19,316 nt of DNA from assembly GCA_944386315.1 (NCBI GenBank), contig CALXAS010000006.1, positions 1 through 19,316 on the forward strand, read 5' to 3'. Origin of the DNA: an uncultured Clostridia bacterium (GTDB taxonomy: Bacteria; Bacillota; Clostridia; TANB77; CAG-508). The position numbers and the translations under genes were made by a program. The notes beneath the pieces were generated by a model. That model ran no database searches. It worked only from the letters and a program-made list of their open reading frames with translations, and was not told the origin of the DNA. Shown piece after piece: positions 1-8,174 of the stretch (within the stretch, counting starts at the first letter, position 1; each line of letters starts with the position of its first letter).

Positions 1-2510
1 ACATCTACTTTTATAGACTCTGTCATAGCCTCAAACATATCCATTCCTTCTAATCTGTATTGTACAACTGGGTCTTTTTGTCCATAAGCACGAAGCCCTA
101 TACCATTTTTTAATTCGTCCATATCATCAATATGGTCCATCCATTTTTGGTCTACTATTTTTAAAGTAACTACTCTTTCTAATTCTCTTAAAGGTTCTTC
201 TCCAAATTCTTGTTCTTTTTGCTCATAAATAGCTATTGCCTTTTCTTGTAACTCTTCTACGACATCTGGAGTAGATATTTTTTCTTTTCCAAGACTATCC
301 AAATGCGTGATGCCAAATATACTAGTTACCTCTTGCATAAATGCTTCTTTATTAATGCCATTTTCTTCTATATAATCGTTAACTGTTTCTTGCGCAGTAG
401 AAGCAATCATTTTTAATACATTATCTTTTAAGTTATCTCCATCTAGTACTTCTCTTCTTTGTTTATAAATAACCTCTCTTTGCATATTCATAACATCGTC
501 ATAGTTTAATACGTTCTTTCTGATAGCAAAGTTTCTACTTTCTACCTTTCTTTGAGCGCTTTCCACAGACTTAGAAATCATCTTAGATTCAATTGGCATA
601 TTTTCATCTGCACCTAATGCATTAAATACAGTGGTAATTTTGTCTCCACCAAAAATTTTCATTAGGTCATCATCTAGTCCAATATAGAAACGAGATTCTC
701 CTGGGTCTCCTTGACGTCCACTACGACCTCTTAACTGATTATCAATTCTTCTAGATTCATGTCTTTCTGTACCAATAATTTTTAATCCGCCTGCTTCTAA
801 TACTTTTTGTTTTTCTTCTTTAATTTCTTGGTCATATTTTTCTTCTAGTTCTTTAAATTTCTTTCTAGCATCTAAAATTTCTTGGTCATCTGTTTCGTTA
901 AATGCTGTTGCTTGTTCAATTAGTTCTGGTGCATATTTTAGCTTTCTCATTTCTTGTTTTGCAAGATATTCGCTATTTCCTCCTAGCATAATATCAGTAC
1001 CACGTCCAGCCATGTTTGTGGCAATAGTAACTGCACCATATTTACCTGCCTGTGCTATAATTTCCGCTTCTTTCTCATGAAATTTAGCATTTAATACTTC
1101 ATGCTTAATTCCTTCTTTAGAAAGTAATTTACTTAATTTCTCTGATTTTTCAATAGAAACCGTACCTACTAACACTGGTTGTCCTTTTTCATGACTTTGC
1201 TTAATATCCGCAATAACTGCTCTAAATTTAGCCTCTTCATTTTTATAAATAACATCATGATGGTCATCACGTATCATTGGCTTGTTGGTTGGAATTTCTA
1301 TAACATCTAAATTATAAATTTCCTTGAATTCTTCTTGCTCTGTCATGGCAGTACCTGTCATACCTGCTAATTTTTCATACATTCTAAAGTAATTTTGGAA
1401 AGTAATGGTAGCAAGTGTTTTAGACTCGTCTGCAATTTTCACATGTTCTTTTGCTTCAATTGCTTGATGAAGTCCATTATTGTATCTTCTTCCTACCATA
1501 ATTCTTCCTGTAAATTCATCAACAATTAATACTTCTCCATCTTTTACAATGTAATCAATATCTTTTTTCATAATGCCATGTGCACGTAATGCTTGGTTGA
1601 CATTGTGTACTAATTCAGAATTTTCTATATCGTTAAAGTTCTCTAAATGGAACTCTTCTTCTGCTTTTTTTATACCTTTTTGTGTTAATGTTGCAGACTT
1701 TGCTTTTAAATCTACGATGTAATCGTATTTTTCATTGTCCTCGGCTTGTTCAAAATCTTTTACATCTTCTTCTACAATTACTTTTGGCGTTAGTTTTCTA
1801 ACAAAACTATCCGCTTTTTTATATAAATCAGAAGACTTGTTTGCTCTACCAGAAATAATAAGTGGTGTACGTGCCTCATCAATTAAAATACTATCTATCT
1901 CGTCCACAATTGCATATTTTAATTTTCTTTGTACTAATTGTTCTTTATAAATTACCATATTATCTCTTAGATAATCAAATCCGAATTCGTTGTTGGTACC
2001 ATAAGTAATATCACATTGATAAGCTTCTTGTTTTCCTTTTGGGTTCATTCCACTAATAACTAGCCCTACTGTTAACCCTAAGAAACGATATACTTTTCCC
2101 ATCCACTCACTATCTCTTTTTGCTAAATAATCGTTTACTGTAATAATATGTACGCCTTCTCCCTCTAGGGCATTTAAATAAGCAGGTAAAGTAGCCACCA
2201 TTGTTTTTCCTTCACCAGTTTTCATTTCTGCAATTCTACCTTGGTGTATAATAATACCACCAATTAATTGCACATCAAAATGTCTTTGTCCTATTACTCT
2301 TTTTGCCGCTTCTCTTACTGTAGCAAATGCTTCTGGAAGAATATCGTCTAGTGTTTCTCCTATTTGTAATCTATTTTTAAAATCTTGCGTTTTTGCTCTT
2401 AACTGTGCATCAGATAATTTTTCCCATTCTGGTTCTAATGCATTAATTTTGTTTACAAGAGGCATTACTCTCTTTACTTCTTTTTCACTATATGACTTAA
2501 ATAATCCCAT
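1..2510 (-). CDS. secA: SecA preprotein translocase ATPase, 3' end cut by window edge
   Basis: SecA is the ATPase that pushes unfolded secretory proteins through the SecYEG channel at the inner face of the membrane. The minus-strand frame reads without a stop from an ATG at 2510 (MGLFKSYSEKEVKRVM) to the window edge, about 836 codons, so the C-terminal tail is missing. Seen in the translation: Walker A KTGEGKT at about residues 97-103, the DEAD-like VDEIDSILIDEARTPLIISG stretch, the motif NMAGRGTDI, the RGRSGRQGDPG motif of the second helicase domain, and WMDHIDDMD in the helical scaffold. The start is supported by AAAGGATG just upstream and by a sigma-A promoter at 2544-2572. Whether the lost tail carries the zinc-binding Cys motif cannot be seen. 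Identification is very secure. Confidence 0.97.
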   Translation of the reverse strand, partial: MGLFKSYSEKEVKRVMPLVNKINALEPEWEKLSDAQLRAKTQDFKNRLQIGETLDDILPEAFATVREAAKRVIGQRHFDVQLIGGIIIHQGRIAEMKTGEGKTMVATLPAYLNALEGEGVHIITVNDYLAKRDSEWMGKVYRFLGLTVGLVISGMNPKGKQEAYQCDITYGTNNEFGFDYLRDNMVIYKEQLVQRKLKYAIVDEIDSILIDEARTPLIISGRANKSSDLYKKADSFVRKLTPKVIVEEDVKDFEQAEDNEKYDYIVDLKAKSATLTQKGIKKAEEEFHLENFNDIENSELVHNVNQALRAHGIMKKDIDYIVKDGEVLIVDEFTGRIMVGRRYNNGLHQAIEAKEHVKIADESKTLATITFQNYFRMYEKLAGMTGTAMTEQEEFKEIYNLDVIEIPTNKPMIRDDHHDVIYKNEEAKFRAVIADIKQSHEKGQPVLVGTVSIEKSEKLSKLLSKEGIKHEVLNAKFHEKEAEIIAQAGKYGAVTIATNMAGRGTDIMLGGNSEYLAKQEMRKLKYAPELIEQATAFNETDDQEILDARKKFKELEEKYDQEIKEEKQKVLEAGGLKIIGTERHESRRIDNQLRGRSGRQGDPGESRFYIGLDDDLMKIFGGDKITTVFNALGADENMPIESKMISKSVESAQRKVESRNFAIRKNVLNYDDVMNMQREVIYKQRREVLDGDNLKDNVLKMIASTAQETVNDYIEENGINKEAFMQEVTSIFGITHLDSLGKEKISTPDVVEELQEKAIAIYEQKEQEFGEEPLRELERVVTLKIVDQKWMDHIDDMDELKNGIGLRAYGQKDPVVQYRLEGMDMFEAMTESIKVD

Positions 2511-2543
2511 GTCTTTCATCCTTTCGTTTTTTTTACGTTTTTT

Positions 2544-2572
2544 ACTATATCACTTTTTCAAATAAAAAGCAA
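2544..2572 (-). promoter_or_regulatory. sigma-A promoter of secA
   Basis: On the minus strand TTGCTT (2572-2567) is followed after 17 bases by TATAGT (2549-2544), about 35 bases upstream of the secA start codon. Both hexamers match the vegetative consensus well. Seen in the sequence; activity is inferred. Confidence 0.7.
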
Positions 2573-2650
2573 TTTATTTTCTCATATTTCTTTTGGAATT
2601 ACATATATTGTATAGCAAAGAAGTTAAGTTTTAAGTGGAAAAAGGAAGGT

Positions 2651-3199
2651 ATGCGATTTATGTTTATTTATCCTATTAAATTAAATGGTTCTATGATATT
2701 TAGAGTTTTAATGGTTGTCATTGTCATTATTGTACTGGTGATATGTGGATTTGCGGCTTTTGGCGTGTGGAAGGCTACCGGTATGGTATCGGATGATATT
2801 CCTTCTTCTGAAGTGCAAGTATTAACGAATCAAAATTATGCTACTATTTTGGATACGGTTCATAACAATATCGATGCCTATGTAGGACAAAGAATTAAAT
2901 TCTCCGGTTTTGTGTATCGTGTGTATGACCTAAATAATGAGCAATTTGTATTAGGAAGAAATATGATTATTAGTTCTGATTTTCAAACAGTTGTAGTTGG
3001 CTTTTTATGCCATTACAAAGATGCTATTTCTTATGCAGACCAAACCTGGGTAGAAATTGAAGGAACCATTACCAAAGGGGATTATCATGGTGATATGCCT
3101 ATCTTAGAGATTACTTCTATTCAAAAAATAGAAAAGCCTAATGATGAATATGTTTATCCTCCTGACGAAAACTATATTCCTACTTCTGCTATTTTATAA
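2651..3199 (+). CDS. membrane-anchored YcgQ/TIGR03943 C-terminal-like protein
   Basis: The function is unknown. The 182-residue product has one N-terminal membrane segment (about residues 16-40, rich in Val/Ile) and an outward-facing beta-rich domain. The pattern FSGFVYR, then QFVLGRN, then TWVEIEGTI, then IQKIEKPNDEYVYPP resembles, from memory, the C-terminal domain of the YcgQ/TIGR03943 (DUF1980) family, which has an OB-like fold. Family members I recall carry a Cys-Cys pair where this protein has ISSD; here both are Ser. The usual multi-pass N-terminal half and a YcgR-type permease partner are absent. The Shine-Dalgarno AAAGGAAGG almost touches the first ATG, so Met4 at 2660 may be the real start. 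It is the only sizeable plus-strand gene here, divergent from secA and convergent with the ABC exporter. Confidence 0.75.
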   Translation: MRFMFIYPIKLNGSMIFRVLMVVIVIIVLVICGFAAFGVWKATGMVSDDIPSSEVQVLTNQNYATILDTVHNNIDAYVGQRIKFSGFVYRVYDLNNEQFVLGRNMIISSDFQTVVVGFLCHYKDAISYADQTWVEIEGTITKGDYHGDMPILEITSIQKIEKPNDEYVYPPDENYIPTSAIL

Positions 3200-3206
3200 A
3201 TTTAAA

Positions 3207-3237
3207 TAGGTGGCTATTCATCTAGAATAACCACCTA
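3207..3237. terminator. hairpin between convergent genes, probable terminator
   Basis: TAGGTGG (3207-3213) pairs with CCACCTA (3231-3237), and TATTC/GAATA continues the stem after one mismatch. It lies between the plus gene ending at 3199 and the ABC exporter ending at 3287. Read on the minus strand it is followed by TTTAAATTT; on the plus strand there is no T-run. It may serve both genes. Confidence 0.55.
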
Positions 3238-3286
3238 CCATCAAACTAATATGCATTGCGTTGCTACTTTGAAAACACGATTAGTC

Positions 3287-5017
3287 CTATAAATTAATAA
3301 GATTATAATACATTCCTTTTCTTTCTATTAAATCTTGATGACTTCCTTGTTCTAGTATGGCTCCATCTTTTATGACAATAATATTATCAAAATTCTCAAC
3401 ACTATCTAATGTATGGGCAATTACTATAACTGTTTTTATTTTTGAAAGTGTATCTATTGTTTTTTCTATCTCTTTCTTACTTTTTTTATCTAAGCTACTC
3501 GTTACTTCATCAAATAAAATAATTGGTGTATTTTTTAATATTACTCTTGCAATTGCTAATCTTTGTTTTTGTCCAACAGATAAATTGTTATCATTTTCTA
3601 ACACTATTTCATCATATTTGTTTGGCAATGTTTCTATAAACTCCTCTATATTTGCGAGTTTGCATGCTTGTATTATCTGCTTATCTGTAGCCTCTGGATT
3701 TACCATCAATAAATTTTCTTTAATACTCATATTAAATAACATAGGTTCTTGATTTACAATAGAAATAGCATTTCTAAGACTTGTTTCCGAAAAATCTTTT
3801 ATATCATGACCATCTATCAAAATTTCTCCTTCATAATTCTCATATTGTCTTAAAAGTAATTTAAATATGGTTGTTTTGCCACTTCCACTCATTCCTATAA
3901 AGGCATTTTTCTCGTTTGATTTTATCTTAAAAGATATATTTTTTAAGACGACATCTTCTCCATATCCAAATGTAACATTTTTAAATTCTATATTTCCCTT
4001 TATATTATCATAATCTATATTTCCAAATTTCTCTTTTTCCAATTCACTGTCTTCTAATAATGATTTTATCCTTCTCATGTTTGCAGTGAATTCCGAAATA
4101 CCAAAATCATGTTCAATAATCCTATGAAATACGTCATCTACTATAGTCGTCATATATGTAATAAGTAGCATAGCAGTTTCCACATCAATAATAGCAACTC
4201 TCAATTCTTGAATAATATATAATAAAATAATAGCATCTCCAACAATTCTAATAGTCCATTTAGTGGTATTTACACTTTTCCCTAACAGCCTTCTTGTTGT
4301 TCTAACTTTTTTTAGTCCTTCTATATCTTTCTCAAATAGATGAAAACATTTCTCTTTTAAATTCAACGCCTTTATTTCTCTAACACCTTTGGATGTTTCA
4401 CTCACCAACGTAGAATAACTATCTGAATATTCAAATTCTTTTTTTAGATATTGTTTAGATTTATCTAGCTGTATTTTGAATAAAAATAAACTTATTCCAG
4501 AAATAATAGTTACTCCCAAACCAATTTTCCAATCTATAAAAAATATAATACATAACATCACTACAGATGTTGCTATATACGCACTTTCTTCTAGTAAAGA
4601 ACTTATCGTACGCATCATATCACTATCCGCGGCTTTAATTGTGGTATATATTTTTCCTGATTTCATATTTTCAAAGGATGCCATCGATAAGTTGAGAATT
4701 TTAGCATATATCTTTTTTTGAAGATTAGCCGCAATTTTCTCTCCAATTGTAATTACAATTTTTCTATATTGGTTATGACAAAAAGTGATAGAAAAAATTC
4801 TTAACAAAGCACATATCATCACTAATTTCACTGCTTTATCAAAGTTTAAACTCATAATATTGGCTATTAATTTAGAATTCATTGTTGTATATAGCATAGC
4901 TGTTACAACAAATACTATCATGAATACGATTCCTATCATATATTGTTTTTTATTTTCTTTTGAATATCTAAATAAGTCTCTAAATGCCTTAAAAAATCCA
5001 TATTTTTCTTTTTTCAT
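3287..5017 (-). CDS. ABC exporter, fused membrane and ATPase domains
   Basis: This is an ATP-driven exporter half-transporter of 576 residues, expected to dimerise in the membrane; the substrate cannot be read from sequence. The N-terminal part (about 1-310) holds the membrane helices. The ATPase follows with Walker A GMSGSGKT at 375-382, Q-loop Gln423 in VNQEP, signature LSVGQ at 489-493 (Val in place of the usual Gly), Walker B IILFDE ending at Glu504 and the switch His535 in IAHT. The start at 5017 (MKKEKYGFF) is chosen because GAGGAGAAGG lies just upstream. The open frame extends 18 codons further but has no ribosome-binding site there. All catalytic residues are present. It stands alone under its own promoter, and no peptidase or precursor peptide is next to it to suggest a peptide substrate. 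Confidence 0.92.
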   Translation of the reverse strand: MKKEKYGFFKAFRDLFRYSKENKKQYMIGIVFMIVFVVTAMLYTTMNSKLIANIMSLNFDKAVKLVMICALLRIFSITFCHNQYRKIVITIGEKIAANLQKKIYAKILNLSMASFENMKSGKIYTTIKAADSDMMRTISSLLEESAYIATSVVMLCIIFFIDWKIGLGVTIISGISLFLFKIQLDKSKQYLKKEFEYSDSYSTLVSETSKGVREIKALNLKEKCFHLFEKDIEGLKKVRTTRRLLGKSVNTTKWTIRIVGDAIILLYIIQELRVAIIDVETAMLLITYMTTIVDDVFHRIIEHDFGISEFTANMRRIKSLLEDSELEKEKFGNIDYDNIKGNIEFKNVTFGYGEDVVLKNISFKIKSNEKNAFIGMSGSGKTTIFKLLLRQYENYEGEILIDGHDIKDFSETSLRNAISIVNQEPMLFNMSIKENLLMVNPEATDKQIIQACKLANIEEFIETLPNKYDEIVLENDNNLSVGQKQRLAIARVILKNTPIILFDEVTSSLDKKSKKEIEKTIDTLSKIKTVIVIAHTLDSVENFDNIIVIKDGAILEQGSHQDLIERKGMYYNLINL

Positions 5018-5061
5018 TTTCCTTCTCCTCGTATATAGATGTATTATTTCTAATATGCTAT

Positions 5062-5090
5062 AGTATAACAATTATTTATTTCTTTTGCAA
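5062..5090 (-). promoter_or_regulatory. sigma-A promoter of the ABC exporter
   Basis: On the minus strand TTGCAA (5090-5085), a 17-base spacer and TATACT (5067-5062), with an extended TGT before the -10. The start codon is 45 bases downstream. Confidence 0.7.
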
Positions 5091-5114
5091 TATATAGATT
5101 ATTTTCTGTTAGGA

Positions 5115-6212
5115 TTATTCCCTATCAAAAATCGCCTTCATTACTCCTTTATCTATTAGCGTTCCATATACATTTTTTAAGATAATCAAAATGATAGGTC
5201 CTATAAACATTCCTATTACACCAATTAAACGAAATCCTGTGTACATAGCAATCAAAGTAAATATGGGATGGATTCCTATTTGACCTGAAACCACTCTAGG
5301 TTCCATAAATTGTCTTACCATTCCCATGACAATTAGCAAGATAATTAAGGAAACTCCTAAAGTAATATCTCCTTCACACGCTACAATAATCGCCCACGGT
5401 ATCATAACTGTTGCCGAGCCAAAAATAGGAAGTGCATCTACAAAACCTATTCCTAATGCTGCAAGTAAGGGATACTCTACTGACATTCCCATAAATTGAA
5501 AAATGTATAAACCGATTAAACAAACAATAAAAGAGGCTAGTACTAAAATAGCTTCTGCTTTTAAAAAACATCCTAGAGAATGAATAATTTCTCTTACATG
5601 TTTCCCCAATCTTTTCACCCATATTTCTGGCAGATGATGTTCTACTTGGTCTAACATATAAATTTTGTCGGTGCAAATGAAATACAATGCGATAATGGAC
5701 ACTACTGTATAAATAGCGATGGTTGGGATGGATGTAATCACATTTAAAAGTCCATTTAAAGCATCTTTTGCCCATTCAGATACTGTAGCTAGCAGGTCAT
5801 TTCCTGCATTTTGTAATACTTGCAAAAATTCTTGTGGTATAGCAAATTTACTCATATCAAACCCACTTACTAAATTTTGAAACTGGATAGAAATTTTAGA
5901 AAAATATCCATTTAACCCCTCTAAAAGGTTAGAAGACTCTGTAATTAATGTAACAATTCCCCATGCAAGCAAACCTATGATAATACCTAATGCCACAACA
6001 AATACAAGAATACTACTTGCTTTTCTTGTAAATTTAAAATGCTTCATTAAAAAACGTATAATCGGTTCTATTAGGAGGGATAGAATGAACGCAATTAGAA
6101 AAGGCATGTAAAATATTGCTAGTTTAAAAGCGAGATAAATGCCTATGATAGAAAGTAAAAGAATCAATATTTTTTTAAACACTTTTGACCAATAGTGCAT
6201 GTCCATAATCAT
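5115..6212 (-). CDS. AI-2E family transporter (multi-pass permease)
   Basis: The product is a 365-residue membrane protein of the AI-2E_transport (YdiK/PerM) family. The family is linked to export of small molecules or to Na+/H+ antiport, but substrates are mostly unproven. The sequence shows paired hydrophobic segments at the N-terminus (KKILILLLSIIGIYLAF and MPFLIAFILSLL), a central amphipathic region, then further helices. The typical DALPIFG and GxRxxGxxGMFIGP-like stretches lie in the C-terminal half. The ATG at 6212 has GGAGGG nine bases upstream. It lies 51 bases after the CBS protein, with no promoter or terminator visible between them, so the two are probably cotranscribed. The Shine-Dalgarno sequence is buried in a 12-bp hairpin (6224-6251). 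Confidence 0.9.
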   Translation of the reverse strand: MIMDMHYWSKVFKKILILLLSIIGIYLAFKLAIFYMPFLIAFILSLLIEPIIRFLMKHFKFTRKASSILVFVVALGIIIGLLAWGIVTLITESSNLLEGLNGYFSKISIQFQNLVSGFDMSKFAIPQEFLQVLQNAGNDLLATVSEWAKDALNGLLNVITSIPTIAIYTVVSIIALYFICTDKIYMLDQVEHHLPEIWVKRLGKHVREIIHSLGCFLKAEAILVLASFIVCLIGLYIFQFMGMSVEYPLLAALGIGFVDALPIFGSATVMIPWAIIVACEGDITLGVSLIILLIVMGMVRQFMEPRVVSGQIGIHPIFTLIAMYTGFRLIGVIGMFIGPIILIILKNVYGTLIDKGVMKAIFDRE

Positions 6213-6223
6213 ATCTATGTACC

Positions 6224-6251
6224 CTCCATATACTAATAATAGTATATGGAG
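6224..6251 (-). promoter_or_regulatory. 12-bp hairpin covering the AI-2E gene Shine-Dalgarno
   Basis: CTCCATATACTA (6224-6235) and TAGTATATGGAG (6240-6251) are perfect inverted copies with a 4-base loop. In the minus-strand RNA the 3' arm ends in GGAG and continues as GG, forming the ribosome-binding site of the gene starting at 6212. There is no T-run after the stem, so it is not a normal intrinsic terminator. Control of translation or RNA processing is inferred. Confidence 0.65.
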
Positions 6252-6263
6252 CTTGTCTATAAA

Positions 6264-6704
6264 TTATTCTGCATTTTTTTCTTGACTACAACAAATATTC
6301 TCTAGTGTATCGCAAACACTTTCTGTACTTACATTTTGGTGACTTGCTAAGTCTCCTAATGTTAACATTCCTACTATCTTGTTATTGTCATCTACTACAG
6401 GTAATCTTCTAATTTGATTTTGAGACATTAATTTTTCTGCCTTAGTAATATCTTCTTCTGGTCTGCAACAACATACATTGCAAGTCATAATATCTGTTAC
6501 TTTAGTTTGACAAACATCCTTGTCACATGCAATACTTCTTAATATAACGTCCCTATCTGTTACAAGTCCTACTATTTTTTGTGTATTATCACAAACAGGA
6601 ATACATCCTACGTGTTTTTCACACATTATTTTTGCGCAATCCTTTACAGTACTTTCAGGAGTAACATAAGCTACTTCTTTACACATACAATCTTGTATTT
6701 TCAT
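6264..6704 (-). CDS. two-CBS-domain protein, unusually cysteine-rich
   Basis: The 146-residue soluble protein is built of two CBS repeats, each with the typical V(G)L(V)T(D)RD or VGMLTLGDL end (about 1-62 and 68-125). CBS pairs bind adenine nucleotides and act as sensors. Here no catalytic partner domain is fused, so it probably senses alone or binds another protein. Odd feature: 15 Cys in 146 residues, including MTCNVCCC at about 73-80, CMC near the start and ICC near the end, where ordinary CBS proteins have few. Redox or metal sensing is a guess. Start at 6704 has AGGTAGGAT upstream. It is the first gene of a probable pair with the AI-2E permease. Confidence 0.88.
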   Translation of the reverse strand: MKIQDCMCKEVAYVTPESTVKDCAKIMCEKHVGCIPVCDNTQKIVGLVTDRDVILRSIACDKDVCQTKVTDIMTCNVCCCRPEEDITKAEKLMSQNQIRRLPVVDDNNKIVGMLTLGDLASHQNVSTESVCDTLENICCSQEKNAE

Positions 6705-6810
6705 AATTTTATCCTACCTTTCTTCATCATTTTATACGATTAGTATGTGCATTTTTCTAATCTTTATATCCCTTTTATTTTTCATTTTTTAGAAAAATTT
6801 TCCAAAAAAT

Positions 6811-6851
6811 AAAGGACAGACCTCTTCTATCTCAAAGAAATCTTGCCCTTT
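6811..6851 (-). terminator. intrinsic terminator after the small membrane protein gene
   Basis: On the minus strand AAAGGGC and AGATTTC pair with GAGGTCT and GTCCTTT (G-U pairs allowed, one bulged A), followed by ATTTTTT. It begins 13 bases past the stop of the gene at 6864-7307. Confidence 0.65.
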
Positions 6852-6863
6852 ACTTTCATACTG

Positions 6864-7307
6864 TTAAGCCATTCTGCTAACAATGTAGGCTGTTATAAGA
6901 AAAAATCCTAATGGTGCTGAAGCCCACCTTAATCCCTTATACCATTCCGGAATGTCTAGAATAACCAAAGTTCCTGCAATTCCTAAAAAGGTTAGTGGGA
7001 TATCCGCATAATCTAATGGGATATTCAATGTAATATCTAATGTAATACCCATTATTGTCCACTCCATGCGTTTTGGTGGAAAAAATGATAATACAAATAT
7101 TACAAGATACAACACCATCAATATGAGACCTGTAAGAGAAAATATTAAAGATAAGCTTTCTTTATGATTGCCCTTCTTTTTACTCTCTTTTTCATAAGAC
7201 TCATACGATAAAGGGGATAAAAAACGGTCCGCTTGAATAGAATATATTTTTGATACAAAAAAACATACCCAAGTCCCCAAAACCAGCATAGCTTTTATCA
7301 TTCCCAT
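6864..7307 (-). CDS. small membrane protein of unknown function
   Basis: I do not recognise this protein. The start at 7307 (MGMIKAMLVLG) is chosen because AGGAGGG lies seven bases upstream; this gives 147 residues. The open frame extends 27 codons further without a ribosome-binding site. Four hydrophobic segments are visible: the N-terminus (AMLVLGTWVCFFV), SLIFSLTGLILMVLYLVIFVL at about 54-75, LTFLGIAGTLVIL and PLGFFLITAYIVS. They are separated by a charged loop rich in Ser, Glu and Lys (about 30-50). It has its own promoter, a roughly 97-base leader with hairpins, and its own terminator, so it is a single-gene unit. Confidence 0.65.
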   Translation of the reverse strand: MGMIKAMLVLGTWVCFFVSKIYSIQADRFLSPLSYESYEKESKKKGNHKESLSLIFSLTGLILMVLYLVIFVLSFFPPKRMEWTIMGITLDITLNIPLDYADIPLTFLGIAGTLVILDIPEWYKGLRWASAPLGFFLITAYIVSRMA

Positions 7308-7351
7308 AAGCACACCCTCCTGAAAACATGAAAACACAGTTAACAGTAACT

Positions 7352-7377
7352 TTATCCAACCAAGTGCTCTTGGATAA
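7352..7377 (-). promoter_or_regulatory. hairpin in the 5' leader of the small membrane protein gene
   Basis: TTATCCAA (7352-7359) pairs with TTGGATAA (7370-7377), 8 bp with a 10-base loop, between the inferred transcript start (about 7404) and the Shine-Dalgarno. A competing inner pairing CCAAG/CTTGG is possible. It matches no riboswitch class I know. Confidence 0.4.
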
Positions 7378-7383
7378 ATAAAA

Positions 7384-7407
7384 AACAACTGGCAATTACC
7401 AATTGTT
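7384..7407 (-). terminator. intrinsic terminator after the coat-like gene
   Basis: On the minus strand AACAATTGG pairs with CCAGTTGTT (9 bp, one G-U) around a 6-base loop, followed by TTTTATTT. It lies 61 bases past the stop at 7468, and overlaps the expected start point of the promoter at 7411-7439. Confidence 0.65.
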
Positions 7408-7410
7408 TCT

Positions 7411-7439
7411 ATTATACTATAAAGTTACATAATTTTCAA
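7411..7439 (-). promoter_or_regulatory. sigma-A promoter of the small membrane protein gene
   Basis: On the minus strand TTGAAA (7439-7434), a 17-base spacer and a perfect TATAAT (7416-7411). The expected transcript start is near 7404. Confidence 0.75.
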
Positions 7440-7467
7440 CGAAAATCTTCGTATTTTTCAAACCTAA

Positions 7468-8151
7468 TTAAAACTTTAAATAATTTTCATAATCTCTCGG
7501 CTCTGGCCTTGTGGGTCTTCCTCCTGGAAAAGGCGGTCTTGTGGGTGGTCTATTGCCCGGTCCACCTGGGAATGGAGGTCTCATTGGAGGTCGGTGTGGA
7601 AAATTGCCACCGAATAATTGTCTTAATATTAGAATACGAATTAAATCTCTAAGAAGCGGATTGTTTATCCTTGCTTGTTGTCTGTTTTCCTCTTCTACTC
7701 CCCTATTCTCTACTATTTTGCTCTGGCTATTATTCCTATTTCTTATAGACGCATTAGATAAATTGCTAGAAATAGCACTTACACTATTTTTCTTTTCCAT
7801 GCTTCTATTATTTTCGTCTTTAGCAGTACTTCTATTTTCTCCATTTACATATTGTACTATCCTTGTATTACAACAAACTTTTTGAAAAACATCTTCTGTC
7901 AAATTATCTACCACTTCTTTTGTAATTTCTGTATGACAATTTTCACAAGCATTTTCTACAATTGGCTGAATAATACGGTAACATTCTGGATACCATTCTT
8001 CCATTTCTGGTGACATTACTCTACTTACTTGCTGTGTATTATTGGAAACAGGTAAGTACATTTCATAGTTTCTGTTATATGTAGGTATGTCAGGCTCTAT
8101 AGAATATCCTAATACATTTCTCATGTAATCTTCATAATTTTGATAATACAT
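7468..8151 (-). CDS. proline/arginine-rich-tailed protein, possible spore coat component
   Basis: I do not recognise a named family. The 227-residue product has a Tyr/Asn-rich N-terminus, then EEWYPECYRIIQPIVENAC with nearby Cys residues (CENC and VCC). This resembles short conserved stretches of clostridial spore-associated proteins as I remember them. A low-complexity polar linker (about 105-165) follows, then a hydrophobic patch LLRDLIRILILRQLFGG, then a tail of tandem RPPFPGG-type repeats (about 185-217). The tail is coded by locally GC-rich DNA (about 7500-7600) unlike its surroundings. The start at 8151 has GAGGAGG upstream. A sigma-K-like promoter (8175-8202) supports late mother-cell expression. 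The spore role is inferred. Confidence 0.6.
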   Translation of the reverse strand: MYYQNYEDYMRNVLGYSIEPDIPTYNRNYEMYLPVSNNTQQVSRVMSPEMEEWYPECYRIIQPIVENACENCHTEITKEVVDNLTEDVFQKVCCNTRIVQYVNGENRSTAKDENNRSMEKKNSVSAISSNLSNASIRNRNNSQSKIVENRGVEEENRQQARINNPLLRDLIRILILRQLFGGNFPHRPPMRPPFPGGPGNRPPTRPPFPGGRPTRPEPRDYENYLKF

Positions 8152-8174
8152 AGTTTTCCTCCTCTTTTTTGTAT

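Noticed and set aside
2582..2609. Sigma-E-like promoter (TCATATT, 13 bases, CATATATT) for the plus gene at 2651
   Set aside because: The spacing is one base shorter than usual and the region is AT-rich, so a chance match is likely. No better promoter for this gene was found either.
5374..5775. Minus-strand 133-codon frame inside the AI-2E permease gene
   Set aside because: It overlaps the permease gene in another frame. Its product is rich in Tyr, Arg and Phe, with no domain pattern and no ribosome-binding site.
7511..7885. Plus-strand open frame of 124 codons rich in Gly, Pro and Leu
   Set aside because: It is the antisense shadow of the proline-rich repeats of the real minus-strand gene, with no ribosome-binding site.
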